A DNA stretch of 37,588 bases from Gnetum montanum (lineage: Eukaryota > Streptophyta > Gnetopsida > Gnetales > Gnetaceae), in NCBI GenBank assembly GCA_015680685.1, contig MNCI01030970.1, positions 1 through 37,588 on the forward strand, in the 5' to 3' direction. The notes under the pieces were generated by a model. The model searched no databases. It was given only the letters and a program-made list of their open reading frames with translations, and had not been told where the DNA came from. Position 1 is the stretch's first letter. Every line of letters begins with the position of its first letter. Shown here piece after piece: positions 1 to 10,329 of the stretch. Made by a program: the position numbers and the translations under genes.

Positions 1-96
1 CATAACTTCCTCCTAATTAAATGGGTAAGTTGTAACCTCCTTACTCAGGAGAAAAGTTAGCTAGGATATTTTGGAATGTAACTACCTTATGAACCT

Positions 97-106
97 TATA
101 AAAAGG
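97..106 (+). promoter_or_regulatory. TATA box of LTR copy A
   Basis: TATAAAAAGG sits in the same place as in the sister LTRs (reverse strand, 17661-17671 and 30321-30330). It marks the presumed U3/R boundary. Confidence 0.6.
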
Positions 107-1062
107 CTTCAGGGGTAAGAAGGAAAAAAGACACTTGGGGAGGTCTCACATCACACTTTTGGAGAAGACACTTGATATATCACACTTTGGAAGGCTACTA
201 GCTAGCACTTGGGCTCTCACTTGGAGACACACTTTGGGTCTTGGGGGCAAAGCATTTGTAAAGAAGAAAGTGTGAAAGATTGCTTATAAGATGACTTGCT
301 AAAGAAAAGATTTCAGCCTCTTTGTCATGGTCCTCTGAGTTATGTTTTTTATTTTTTATTTTGTTTAAATTGTTTAGCTAGTGGTTTAGATAGTATCATC
401 CTTGGCAAGTAATTTTGGGATTTTTAGATTACTCTTACTATTCTTGTTACCTAATAGAAAATTTCTGTTAAAATTTTGCCATAGAAGCGCTTGTGTTTGA
501 AAGCCTTAAGAGCATTTTAGTAGTAAATTTGGTTATTGTGCAATGTATAAGAACTGCTATTGAGATCATTGCAAGAGAGCCTGTGCTTGTAGTCATGCTG
601 TCGAACGATTCAATAGTCAAGAGGGTTCAGAAAATCTTTGGTATTTTGATGGGACCAGAATAGCTTCTTTTTATCTTTAAAGTGAATCTTCATAGTATTT
701 CAATTAGAAATTGTCAATTCTTTTGAAGGTTCTGTTGAATGCAATTGTTGACATCCATTTTCTAGCCAAAATGGAGTCTCGTACATGATAGTTTACGCAG
801 CAATTTTTTGGTAGCATAGTAGGATTTTCTTGAAGAAATTGCTTATTTGGGCCTTGGAAGTTTGAAAAATTCATAGTTATTGAATTTGGAATAGCTTTAT
901 TATGAAGTTTTTACTTGTGTCATTTTACTTTGTTTAAATATTTGAGGTCTACACAAATCTGCTTTCTTTTCTGTCTATTTCCATCGAATCTTGTTCTATT
1001 TCTAGTTTTCTTGTGGAACTATCTCTTTCTCTGGGGAAAATTAGAAGTAGATTCATAGAGTT

Positions 1063-1063
1063 N
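1063..1063. other. Single undetermined base (N), likely assembly join
   Basis: The N falls inside the LTR. Sequence to its left matches the sister LTRs up to the words GATTCATAGAGTT, and sequence to its right resumes at CCTTGGTGTTGCC. The sister LTRs have about 250 bases between these points. The N is probably a collapsed gap, not one unread base. Confidence 0.6.
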
Positions 1064-1147
1064 CCTTGGTGTTGCCAGAGACTAGCAAGCACCTAAATTC
1101 TGTTTGAGGATACTCATTGGTGGTCACATCCCAAACGGTCGCCAACA

Positions 1148-1514
1148 CCTAGTAGTGTTGATATGAGTTTAGGATGTGTACAATAAGTAGGCCTAGATAC
1201 TTATGTTAGGCTAGTTAGTCTTAGAGCCATTAGATAACTAGATTAGTTAATTCTCAACCATTTATCTTTTCAATGCTTAGGATTAAATATATAAAAATAT
1301 AAAATATAAATAAATGTCATATGCCTTAGCTCACACTTAATTATACATATGAGCCTACACAATTGAGAGCTAATGGGACAATGATCACATCTCCCCAAGT
1401 CACCATCTTTGTATATAGGCACACTCAGGAGTTATGTCCATGGAATTTAATCGGATTGCTAGTGCATACTTGTGATTCATATGGTTGGATGTAGGGACTA
1501 CTTCCTACTCATCA
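1148..1514 (+). mobile_element. 3' half of an Athila-like LTR (copy K)
   Basis: The last ~50 bases (cttgtgattcatatggttgg, then CTCATCA at 1514) resemble the 3' end of the LTR at 6904-7773. Weaker matches run upstream. LTR copy A abuts it at 1147, so A probably inserted into it and separated it from its 5' half, which is outside the window. No PBS follows 1514. Confidence 0.6.
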
Positions 1515-1944
1515 AACTCCACTTTTGTGCATGATTTTCATATTTTTCCTTTCATTAATTATACATAATTAAGATAAATATCTTATATTTTTTTAGTAGT
1601 ACTCAATCTAGTATTTATGCATTCCTTTCCACATGCTAACAATATGTGATAGGACTTCCAAATTACATGTAAAACTTACCAAACCAAGACCCATATCACT
1701 AGTCGACTCTACTAAGTAGCACTGAGTTATAAACTTCTAGAAATCTTGGGATGTACCTATGTTTCAATTATTTTAGGTTCCAACACCTCCTACATGTACC
1801 ACTTACACTTTTTTCCCTATTTGAACATATAAATGTTGCATATCAACTAAGAAATAATATAAAACTATATCCAACCATTAGGAATCTATCTAAATAAGGA
1901 AGGAAGAAATGTGTTTAAGAAACTATTTGTGGATAAATAGCTAC
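1515..1944. other. Unassigned AT-rich spacer
   Basis: These 430 bases lie between two Athila-like LTR pieces. I see no coding potential, RNA gene or repeat I can name. Confidence 0.4.
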
Positions 1945-2243
1945 TGATGAATCATACGTCGGGTTGCATTGACCAGCATGCGTCGATGCATCCTCATTGA
2001 TGCATGCGTTGATGCATATGCATCGATGTAATGTTTGTCTCTGCCTATATAAATGCACATATCCATCACATTTATGGGACCATGAAGTTAGTAGAGTAGC
2101 TAAGTTCTTATAGTTTCATTTCGTAAGAGTTAGAATATTTTCTAAGTGCTCAGAGTAGGACTTTAAGGATTGTACAGATCCTTATTTGACCATCAGTGTA
2201 GTTGAATACCTTGATGTGCTAGTAATAAAGATGAGATTCTTGG
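1945..2243 (+). mobile_element. 5' part of an Athila-like LTR (copy G)
   Basis: It starts with TGATGAATCAT, like the TGATGAGTCAT start of the LTR at 6904. It has the same layout: a cluster of short palindromic words, a TATA box at 2046-2053, then AATAAAGATGAGATT at 2224. The copy at 6904 reads AATAAAGATTGAGATT there. Similarity stops near 2243, where sequence resembling an Athila-like 3' internal region begins, so the LTR is truncated. Confidence 0.6.
1977..2029 (+). repeat. GATGCAT palindromic word cluster in U3
   Basis: Five or so overlapping GATGCAT/ATGCATC words occur in about 50 bases, separated by GCGT- or CCTCATT-like spacers. They lie just inside the LTR start and upstream of its TATA box, where the related LTRs have GATATC or ATGTCA words. 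Confidence 0.7.
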
Positions 2244-2264
2244 GGGAATAAAAAGAAAAGAACA

Positions 2265-3370
2265 TAAATAATGGAAATGCAAAGCACATCCTGTAGACAC
2301 AATAACAGGCTACAAGCAATAGTTCTAGGGTTGGAAATATATGTTACCCATGCCTGAAGGTACCCCTCTAACTAAGGTCCTATTTCACTTTTTGCTTCTC
2401 TTTTCTTCTTTCTTTGAAATGGTGAGTGGTTTGTGGAGATGTTCTTATATCTTGGAGGATGAAATGGTCTAAGGTGTTAATGCAAAATCATTGAAAGTGG
2501 ATGGTCTTGATTCAGACTAAGGAAGGAAGATCTCAGGTCATATTAATCACATCCTTCACAAGGGACTTCATGTGACCAAAATGCAGGATTCCATTCCATA
2601 CTCTCTCTCATCCACTTATTCTTTCCATCCACCATCGCATTGCCTTTTCTAATGATTCTATGAATGGTTTCATTCTGTGAAGGCCTTCATTCTTTGATGG
2701 TTTCTTTGGTGATTCAGTTTTTAAAAATCCACAACCATTAATCATCCTTGGGGTCCACAGACTCCTTGGTTTGAGGGCATGTAGAGGCATTCAGGGCATG
2801 AGCCTATTATGGGGAGGACCCACTTGCATACTTCTTAGTTGGGATGGTTAAGTTCCTTATCCCTTATCCAGTTTTCTTTCAAAACATATGTTTTCCATTG
2901 TGATGCATCCAATATTTGCATTTCTTGGCACATAAATTTCCTAAAGAAATCTCTATTCCAAACACATTTCTAGCCCTTTTTCAAGCATTCATCCTCATTC
3001 TATGTTTTTCTAACTTTCTTTGGACTCTAATTTCATGGAAAAAATCCTTTTTCTACCTTAGTTTTTAATGTGGAAAATTTTTATTTTTAGCTATGTTGAT
3101 GTATCCCTATCAACATAGCATAACAATCCTATAAATAGCAACAGGAGTTAGACAATTTTTCACATTTTCCTTAAAATGACAAAGGATTTTTTGTTCCTAG
3201 AACTTTCATGAGCCTATATCTTCCTAATTGCTTGTTCAAATTTACTTGTTCTTCAACCTTGCAACTATTGAAGGTGAGCCTTACATTGTGGGGACCACAA
3301 ATTGATGGTTTTTGACAAAGTTGGCAATAGGGCTTAGCTGTAGTTGGTAGCATGGTTGGCAGGAGGATCG
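2265..3370 (+). mobile_element. Athila-like post-integrase (3' internal) region, partial
   Basis: About 2265-2850 is similar to the reverse complement of about 15000-15590, inside element F downstream of integrase. The clearest shared words are gggcatgagcct and ggggaggacccact (about 2797-2825 against 15018-15050), and CCATTCCAT near 2590 against 15240. A shorter match (ACATGTTACCCATGCC and following) recurs at 10915-10945 and 11010-11036 in element E. The strand fits a + element. Short ORFs here have no recognisable domain. Similarity beyond 2850 is weak. Confidence 0.55.
3090..3119. repeat. Perfect 11-bp inverted repeat
   Basis: GCTATGTTGAT at 3090-3100 is exactly complementary to ATCAACATAGC at 3109-3119, with an 8-base loop. 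A TATAAATA word follows within 15 bases. No U-run follows and plants do not use such terminators, so it is recorded only as a structural element. Confidence 0.6.
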
Positions 3371-3394
3371 GTTGTGATCCTACAAAGGATTTGG

Positions 3395-3575
3395 TTTTTT
3401 TATCTATATTTTAAATATAAAATTTTTAAAAGAAGTTGGGGCTTGAAATTGAACTTGAGACCTTTGGCCCTTTTTTTAAAAAAATAAAAATTTTAAATTT
3501 TAAATTTTAAAAACAATTTTTTTTCAAAATTAAATTTAAAAATTAAATAAAATACAATTTTAATTTTAAAACTAC
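3395..3575. repeat. AT-rich low-complexity tract
   Basis: Runs of A and T dominate, with tandem TTTTAAATTTTAAA words at about 3490-3515. No gene is possible here. Confidence 0.8.
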
Positions 3576-4675
3576 ACGTAACTTGAAAATTACAGTATGT
3601 TTCAAATTGTAAGTTAGATTTTGATAAAATTGGTACTGTTGGAATCGTCTTGAAGAGCACTATGCATTGAGCTAGAGATAATGCCTCCCCCCCCAGTGAA
3701 CCTAGAAATCAAAAAATTAGAAAAAGTGAGCGTTAGCTTTATTAAATCCTTGATTAACTTAAGTTAAAACTTCCTCATTACTCTAGCTAAGATTCTTACT
3801 ATTGTATTATAAATATGTGAAGAAGAAAGACTTTTCCCATCATAGATTAATATCAGTAGAAGATTGAAGGATTCTATCAGTAAAGAAGCTTGAAGATTTT
3901 CTACCATCAAAGGATTCTGACCATCCTCATCATGGTTCTAAAGTATCAAGCTTCACCTCAACCTCAAGCTCTTTTAAGTAACTCTCAATTGGCCACTATT
4001 ATTTTGCATCAAAACAATGTACTCTTTGCTTTCTATTGTGTTCATAGCTTACTTGGGAAGGAGGGGTTTTAGTACCTTACAACTTTAAGGTTATTTGATT
4101 TACTTGTCTTCCCAATTTTTAAACTCTCCCATTGTAAATGCATTCTCATGGAATGGTGTGAACAATATAATAGTAACAAAAATTTCACCTCCCAGTTAGT
4201 TTTTGGAGCAATAAAACTCCTCCTTCTGGTATTCAAACAACCTTGGGTTTTCAATGAGGAGAGGATCCTTTAATTCCATCAATTTCCTCTTAAAAATTTA
4301 AATCATTTTGCAAAAAGGAATGATTTGATTGTGTTATTGATTTTGCTATTGATAAAAGCCAATTTGTTCGTGGAGATTTCATTAATGAGCTTGACTTTGA
4401 ATGATGTCTACTCATCTATAATAATGTTTTGTGGTATAAATGCCAATCCTATGTTAATTCTTATTCCATTTACATACTTCATGGTGCAGAGTTTATGATT
4501 GGTTGTTGTCTTGTTTCTCTACCTAGTATAATGCCATGACTAAAGTTACTATTGCCTAGAAAAATCTTGTTGAACCTTATATCATATGCTGTGTACCCTT
4601 GTTCATGTGTTTGATCCTAAGTTATGACCATCCAAACAAACATTTTAGTCATTACAATCCTTGTTTATGTCCTAA
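3576..4675. other. Unassigned region
   Basis: About 1.1 kb without a recognisable gene or element. It holds an 8-C run at 3688-3695 and only short open frames, including 3890-4072 on + and 4069-4254 on -. None shows a known motif. The chromovirus domain starts abruptly at its right end, so a truncation or insertion junction lies near 4675. Confidence 0.4.
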
Positions 4676-4678
4676 ATT

Positions 4679-5035
4679 GATGCTTCAAATGAAGGATTAG
4701 AATGTGTTCTCATGCAAGGACATATCATCGCCTATGCTTCTTGGGAATTACAAAACCATGAAGTTAGATATCTTGTGCATGCCATGAAGCTAGCAGCTAT
4801 TATTTTTGGAATAAAAATATGGATACATTATTTGTTTAGAGAGAAACTAATCTTGTGAATATACCATAAGAGTTTGTAGAATGTTATGACCTAGCCACAA
4901 TTAAATTTGTAGCAAAGAAAATGGATTTAATTACTTTCAAATTTTGATTTTGATATTAAGTATCATCTTGAAAAAGAAAATGTCATAGTAGATGCAGTCA
5001 GTAGGAAAAATGGAAGAATAAGTAGCTTGGTCATG
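4679..5035 (+). pseudogene. Chromovirus RNase H domain remnant
   Basis: In life this domain removes the RNA strand from the RNA/DNA hybrid during reverse transcription. The frame opens with DASNEGLECVLMQ, the expected start around the first catalytic aspartate. It continues through an EVRYLVHAMKLAAIIFGIK stretch that matches the usual 'ELAAVVFALKIWRHYL' helix, and ends near ENVIVDAVSRK, the usual ADALSRK motif. The block expected to read TDHKSL appears as YHKSL with a small deletion. Several in-frame stops interrupt it (for example near 4858). RT, which should precede it, is missing. Confidence 0.75.
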
Positions 5036-5139
5036 TAATTAAGTTTAATGGATAAAATTATTGAAGAATAAAAGTCAGATACATGATGCCAAGAAAATCT
5101 TAAAAAATTAGGTTAAATTTCCTCTAATTATTTACCAAA

Positions 5140-5960
5140 AGAAGGTAAAGGTGAATTAAGATTCAAAGGCAGATTATATGTGCCCAAAGTAGTAAGACAA
5201 AAACTATTTCAAGAGGTTCATGTCAGTAGATATTAGATACATCTTGGGGATGATAAAATATTTTAAATATTGAGAAGACAATATTGGTGGCCTAAGATGA
5301 AGCAAGAGATAATTGAAATTGTTTCTAAATGTTTAATTTGTCAACATGTTAAAGCATGACATAAAAAACCAAGGTGATTCATGACATACCAAAATGGAAG
5401 TAGGAGGTTATTAGCATGGACTTCATTTGAGGATTACCAAAGACAAGAAGAAAACATTATAATTTACTGATAATGGTAGATTTGTTAACACAGTCTTCTC
5501 ATTTTTATGCTAACCACTCCACTATGATTGGTGATTATATTGGTAAGTTATTTATTAAGGAGATCATTAAATTACATGGAATTCTAGTTAAAATAATATC
5601 TGATATAGACCATAAGTTTATCTCAAGATTTTGGTAGGTGTTGTAGGTAGATCTAGGTCCTAAATTAAATATAAGTTTTGCTTATCATCCTTAAACAAAT
5701 GAGCAGATAGAGCTAGTAAATCAAATTTTGGAAGATATGCTTCGAGCTTGCACACTTTAATGTAAGAAAGATTGGGATGAAATATTGCCTTTAGCAGAAT
5801 TTACATATAACAATAGTTATCAGGTAAGTATTAAAGCTACTCCTTTTGAGATACTTTACAATAGATGATGTCAATCATCTATTTCTTAGACTACCATAGA
5901 AGATAGAATGTAGTTAAGCACCAATTTGATTGATCAAATCACAAAGCAAGTTTACATAAT
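5140..5960 (+). pseudogene. Chromovirus integrase remnant
   Basis: Integrase joins the cDNA copy to host DNA. The zinc-binding part shows the histidine in a HLGDDK context and the CLICQH pair at about 5326-5346. The catalytic core shows the first aspartate in a MDF context near 5416, SDIDHKFISRFW (second aspartate) near 5597, and EQIELVNQ (catalytic glutamate) near 5701-5724. AEFTYNN and ATPFEILY follow at about 5795-5856. Frame changes and stops such as the one near 5427 break it, so it cannot be expressed whole. Confidence 0.8.
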
Positions 5961-5999
5961 CCAAGGGTATATTAAGGTTGCTTAAGATAGATACATCGA

Positions 6000-6460
6000 G
6001 TATGCAAACATAAGAAGGAGTCCACTTGAATTTGAAGTTGGTGATTACGTCTTCTTAAAAGTAGCTTTGATGAAAGGACTGATGAGATTTGGACAAAAGG
6101 GTAAATTAGCTCTGAGGTATGTAAGTCAATTTCAAATAGTCAAGAAGATTGGGAAGTAACATATTAATTAGATTTTCCATCAAGTTGAGAAGGAATTCAT
6201 AATGTATTCCATGTTTCACTTTTAAAGAAGTATGTTTCAAATGAAATCCATGTTATACTATGGAAATAAATAGATTTGCAACCAAATATTCTTTACCAAG
6301 AATATCCCATTAGAATCATAGATAGAATAGAAAGACAATTGTAGAGTAAAGTAATTGCTATGGTAACAATTCTTTGGGAATAGCATGAGAATCAAGAGGC
6401 AACTTGGGAAACTAAGGCAAATATGAGGAAAACAATTTCCTCACATTTTCTAGGAGGAAA
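6000..6460 (+). pseudogene. Chromovirus integrase C-terminus with chromodomain remnant
   Basis: The end of the polyprotein contains FEVGDYVFLKV (about 6029-6062), then at about 6300-6440 YPIRIIDRIERQL, ILWE and QEATWETKANMRK. This order, ending in EATWE, is typical of the chromodomain tail of plant chromoviruses, which is thought to target insertion to particular chromatin. At least two stops occur inside. It directly precedes the polypurine tract. Confidence 0.8.
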
Positions 6461-6467
6461 ATTCTTG

Positions 6468-6480
6468 AAGGAGAGGAGGA
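6468..6480 (+). other. Polypurine tract of the chromovirus
   Basis: AAGGAGAGGAGGA, all purine, immediately precedes TGTCACAACC. This is the expected plus-strand primer at the edge of a 3' LTR. Confidence 0.75.
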
Positions 6481-6903
6481 TGTCACAACCTAAGAATTTA
6501 CAAAAGTTTAGCTATTTATTTTATGCATATGATTAATTATTTAATGTTGCTAAATGCATTTTAATAAATTAGCTCTAATAGTCTTGCTTAAATCATAAGA
6601 TTACATTACTATGATTACTATTATTATTGTTGTTGCTAGTTTCCTATATAAGTGAATGCAATCTACTTACTAGGATACTTTGCTAAAGTTTTGTATTCTT
6701 TATTTTACTATTGTTGGATTTAGTCATAAATCTACTTTATATTTTATAATTAAATGTTGAAATTCAATTACCCTAGGAAGTTTTTCTTTTGTCAATTATT
6801 ATGTCTTTGCAAGTGTTTGAATATGCATATTTATTTCTTTATGTACATTTATGCTTAATTATGCACATCTAGTTATGCATATTTTATTTTCATTATGCAC
6901 ATG
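6481..6903 (+). mobile_element. Chromovirus 3' LTR, interrupted
   Basis: It begins TGTCACAACC right after the polypurine tract. A TATA box (TATATAAG) lies at 6645-6652. It has no CA terminus before element E starts at 6904, so E probably inserted here. The remainder of the LTR was not found in the window. The five bases before E are ACATG. Confidence 0.65.
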
Positions 6904-7773
6904 TGATGAGTCATGTTTTGGTAGGGCTTTGATATCCAATATTTGATATCATAGCTACGTTATCGGGTATTCGATATCGGGGCACAACCTTTGATGTCTT
7001 GGATCCAATATCACCTCATTCATGATAGCCTATAAATACAACACTTGGATGCATGGTTTGGATATAGATTTAGACATAGAGAAGGAAATAGATAGGTGTT
7101 AGTTTGTTTCTAGTGCATGCCCATAGTGTGACGTTAAGTGATTATATAACATCCTTATTTGAATGTGACGTACTTGGACACATTACATGCTTGGCAATAA
7201 AGATTGAGATTACTTCCATCATTGCAACATCCACTTAACATTATTATTGTTAATTACTTAAATGCTTACTATTTTCCTTAGTTAATGTTTATCATTTATT
7301 GCTCTTTATTATTTTTGTCATCAAGCAGAATGAGTATGACTAATTGCAAGTGCTTAAGTGTAATTACTTGGTGACCCAATAGTGTTATCATTTGGTATCC
7401 CTAGTAATGGTATGCTTGGTCATGCCAATGGTAGTTGCATGAGGTCCAAGGTATGTATGAAAGGTTAGAAATGGATACTCATCGCACATAGGATAGTTTA
7501 GGTTACTTTTTGTTGTTAATTAGATTAAATAATTAATTTTTCTATTATCACTAGGAGTAGCATAAGGCCATAATAACATCAATCATCATATGTCTCACTT
7601 TGGACTAAACCATATATGCAAAGCTACCACTAGTCCAAGTGGGAAGATAACAAACTGTTATTAAGCCATAATAATCAAGATGCCACAACTAGTCCCATCC
7701 ACAAAATTCAACCAAATCATGCATGACACTTGTGATTTGTATGGTTGGGTGTAGGGGTTCTTTCTTCTTATCA
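6904..7773 (+). mobile_element. 5' LTR of element E
   Basis: The LTR runs from TGATGAGTCAT to CTTATCA, 870 bp. It has a cluster of GATATC words at about 6930-6985, TATA at 7031-7038, and AATAAAGATTGAG at about 7197. Its end is fixed by the PBS-like site that follows. Its sequence matches the reverse strand of 11436-12318, most clearly in AATGTGACGTACTTGGACAC and GGTTGGGTGTAGGGG. Confidence 0.8.
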
Positions 7774-7791
7774 TTAGCATCATTGTCGGAT
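7774..7791 (+). other. Primer binding site, tRNA-Asp type, decayed
   Basis: TTAGCATCATTGTCGGAT directly follows the LTR. It resembles the common plant Athila/Tat PBS (TGGCGCCGTTGCCGGGGA, complementary to tRNA-Asp). Nearly all mismatches are G-to-A or C-to-T, as expected from decay of methylated cytosines. Confidence 0.6.
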
Positions 7792-7898
7792 ATGGTGTTA
7801 GTTATCTAGATTAGTTATATTATACATGATTGCTGTAAAGACATTAATGATTTATCTTTTAGGAAATATTACATCACACACATCATAAACTAACAAAA

Positions 7899-9693
7899 AT
7901 GTCTCTTTCACATGGAAGCAATAATGCATCCTATGAAGAGAACATTCATTGAAGAACTAATGAGATATATATTGAAGAAAATTGGAATGACCAAGCTCAT
8001 GCAGGTGTTTCATATGTTCATGATCATTCTTACTACACTCAATGACTACATTCACCTAAGGTAGACAATCCTAGATGAGATGGAGTAAGTCCTAGATCAA
8101 GGAGGGCCTCAAGGCCTAGGACCTCCTCAAAACCTAGAAAAGCTAAATCCAGGGAGCATGAAGAGAACTATAAAAGCCATGGTGATTCTCCCAATTCCTC
8201 ATCTTCCTCTTCCTCTTAAATGTCTAGTTTTGATGAAGATGAACATAGGCATAGAGATAGAGCTCCACTATGGGGTTGAAATAAAGATGGAAATCAAAAC
8301 CGAGGGAAAAATCATCAAAATGAGCATAGATAAGATAGTCATAATAAGATAAATAGAAATTAAAATTCTTACCACAACATGTTTGATAATGGTGAACTCT
8401 TGTTGGCCACTAAGAGCATGATGCAGATTATAGAGGTTGTTAAAATACCCCATAGGCATTGAAGGAAAATTCACATCACAAGGCTTAATATGAATAACAT
8501 TCCTAAATTTGCAGGAGGCTATAATTCTAATCCATAACATCATTTACATGCCTTCCATGATGCTTGCATCTTACAAAACATTGAAAGTGAGTGGAAAAAT
8601 CTTAAGCTCTTTCTTAGGACACTAATAGACAAAGTTGAAGTGTGGTATAGAGCATTGAAACCAAATTTAATCCATCGATGGTTCACAATGTTGGAACTCT
8701 TCAATGAGAAATATCAAACCTATGTGAGGGTGTCCAACCTAAGAAAAAAAATCTAAGGATGGAAATAGGAACAACATGAACCCTTGGATATAGCTTTAGA
8801 TAGATCATATTCTATACTGTATAGATGTCTAGGCCATGGTTTCTCTTAAGAAGAGTAACTTTTCCACATCATAGATGGGCTTCATAATCAAATGAAAGAG
8901 TCCCTTGGGGATTTATTCCGAAGGTTGATTATACGAATTAAAAGTCCATCAGATACAAAGGCTAATCAAGTGAGTGGTAAAAGAAGAAGGAGAGCTATGT
9001 AAACAAGAGAATGTTGATAAATATCATTATACCCAACTCTTCAAAAGAAAATGGTTCATCTCTATGATAAGGAAAAAAGGTAACTCTCGATGAGGTGATT
9101 TCACAACAAACCTTGCCAATGCAACAATCTATTGCTAAACTTTAGGCAAAGCTAGATAGGATGTTAGAATGAATAAATGAGAAAGTTACAACTTGCCTAG
9201 AAACCGTAGAGGAGAGAGTAATGCAAAAAAATTAAGTGATCACAAAAAAAGGAGGAAAAGAAACCAAGAGACAGGTAAGAACATTGATCAACAAAAAAGG
9301 AAAATGGCTAAAGAAGAAGAGGCTATAGACTCAACCACTAAAGAAGATGATGGATGTGACATCTACCTATATGACCATCCAAAGGGTTATTGCCCAATCA
9401 TGTTACATCTATATGAGTATTAGGCTTGTGCATTGAATACCAAGTTTATGCAAAAGCAAATGCCTAGAAAATTACCTTTCCACAAGGTAATTATAGACAT
9501 TCCAAGAACCAATGGTACTATCCTAGTGGGACTTCTTACCAACCTCAACAATATTATTAACTATAGTGGTAAAACCCATAGTTGTGGGGGAGGCCATCAT
9601 CAAACCAGTGTTACCCTTGTTGTTAGCCAGACCCATCCAAATACTACGTTCAACAACCTATTTCCCCAACTAGTTATACTTCCTCTACTTTAA
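7899..9693 (+). pseudogene. Athila-like gag of element E, broken
   Basis: Gag forms the virus-like particle that packages element RNA. The start chosen is ATG 7899, 108 bases after the PBS, giving MSLSHGSNN; the gag of element F starts in a comparable place. A serine run follows at about 8190-8217, then an acidic/basic FDEDEHRHRDR stretch. The capsid-like core runs at about 8480-8755: NIPKFAGGYNSNP, FHDACILQNIESEW, LKLFLRTL, FNEKYQTY. This parallels the F core at 24653-24979 almost residue for residue. A later DDGCDIYLYDHPKGYC block (about 9350-9390) also matches F. Stops occur after about 17 codons and at many later points. Confidence 0.8.
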
Positions 9694-10329
9694 ATGACTA
9701 CTAGCACTCTCTCAAATATCATCAACCTGCAACATCTTCTATGAGGTCACCACCTCACACCTCTCACTGTCCATCATATCCTCAATATTCTCATACTTAC
9801 CTCCATCACACGTCATAGCTAGCAACACAAGAAGGTTCAGCACCATAACATCAATGAAGGAATGCCACTTGTGCTATGAACATACACAAAAATGATAATG
9901 CTAGTAGATGTCTACCATAATCCCAGAAACACCCTTTATTTAGGATGGTTTCCACACATGAGCATAACACTCATGGACCTACTAATTCATCCAAACTAGC
10001 ATAATGCCAATCAAGTGAAACATCCTTCCTCTCACAACCAATGTCCTCCAATCCTACGCAAAGGCCAAAATCCATCATTACTCCAACACTTGATAGAAAT
10101 AATGAGCCTAGCACTGTGTAGAGATAGAAGAATCCATGCATCACTAATCATGATAAAGGATGTAGTGATGGGCTAGATGTTTACAAAGTTCACACAACTC
10201 CTATTTAGACTCTCCATACGTTTCAAAAAAAAGTGTGGGAGAAACAACCCATCTATGCAACCACCACTAAACCAGAAGACACCTAGTGGCCTGAAAATGA
10301 AAGTCTAACATTGTTTCACAAATTCATGG

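Larger units (their letters stand above)
1..1147 (+). mobile_element. Right part of a large Tat-like LTR (copy A)
   Basis: This stretch matches, on the opposite strand, the outer parts of the LTRs at 16453-19935 and 29043-31921. It ends at 1147 with GGTCGCCAACA, the same terminus as those copies. Its left end is cut by the window edge. A TATA box (TATAAAAAGG) lies at 97-106. It is followed by repeated CACTTGG/CACTTTGG words at about 138-240. No primer binding site follows 1147, so it is a 3' or solo LTR rather than a 5' LTR. Roughly 250 bases present in the other two copies are missing at the N at 1063. Confidence 0.85.
4676..6903 (+). mobile_element. 5'-truncated chromovirus (Ty3/gypsy), decayed
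   Basis: In order: Ty3-type RNase H, integrase, chromodomain tail, polypurine tract and the start of an LTR. Gag, protease and RT are absent. The chromodomain tail places it among plant chromoviruses, perhaps of the Tekay/Del or Reina type; the lineage is a guess from memory. Many stops and shifts show it is long dead. Element E begins immediately after 6903, apparently inside this element's 3' LTR. Confidence 0.8.

Noticed and set aside
2608-2790. 60-codon minus-strand ORF
   Set aside because: It is antisense to the shared Athila-like 3' region and has no motif; the matching copy near 15100 has no corresponding frame.
3688-3695. Poly-C run as a minus-strand polypurine tract
   Set aside because: No LTR start with TG follows it on the minus strand and no LTR similarity is visible nearby.
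8268-8543. 91-codon minus-strand ORF
   Set aside because: It is antisense to the decayed gag of element E, which has clear homology on the plus strand.
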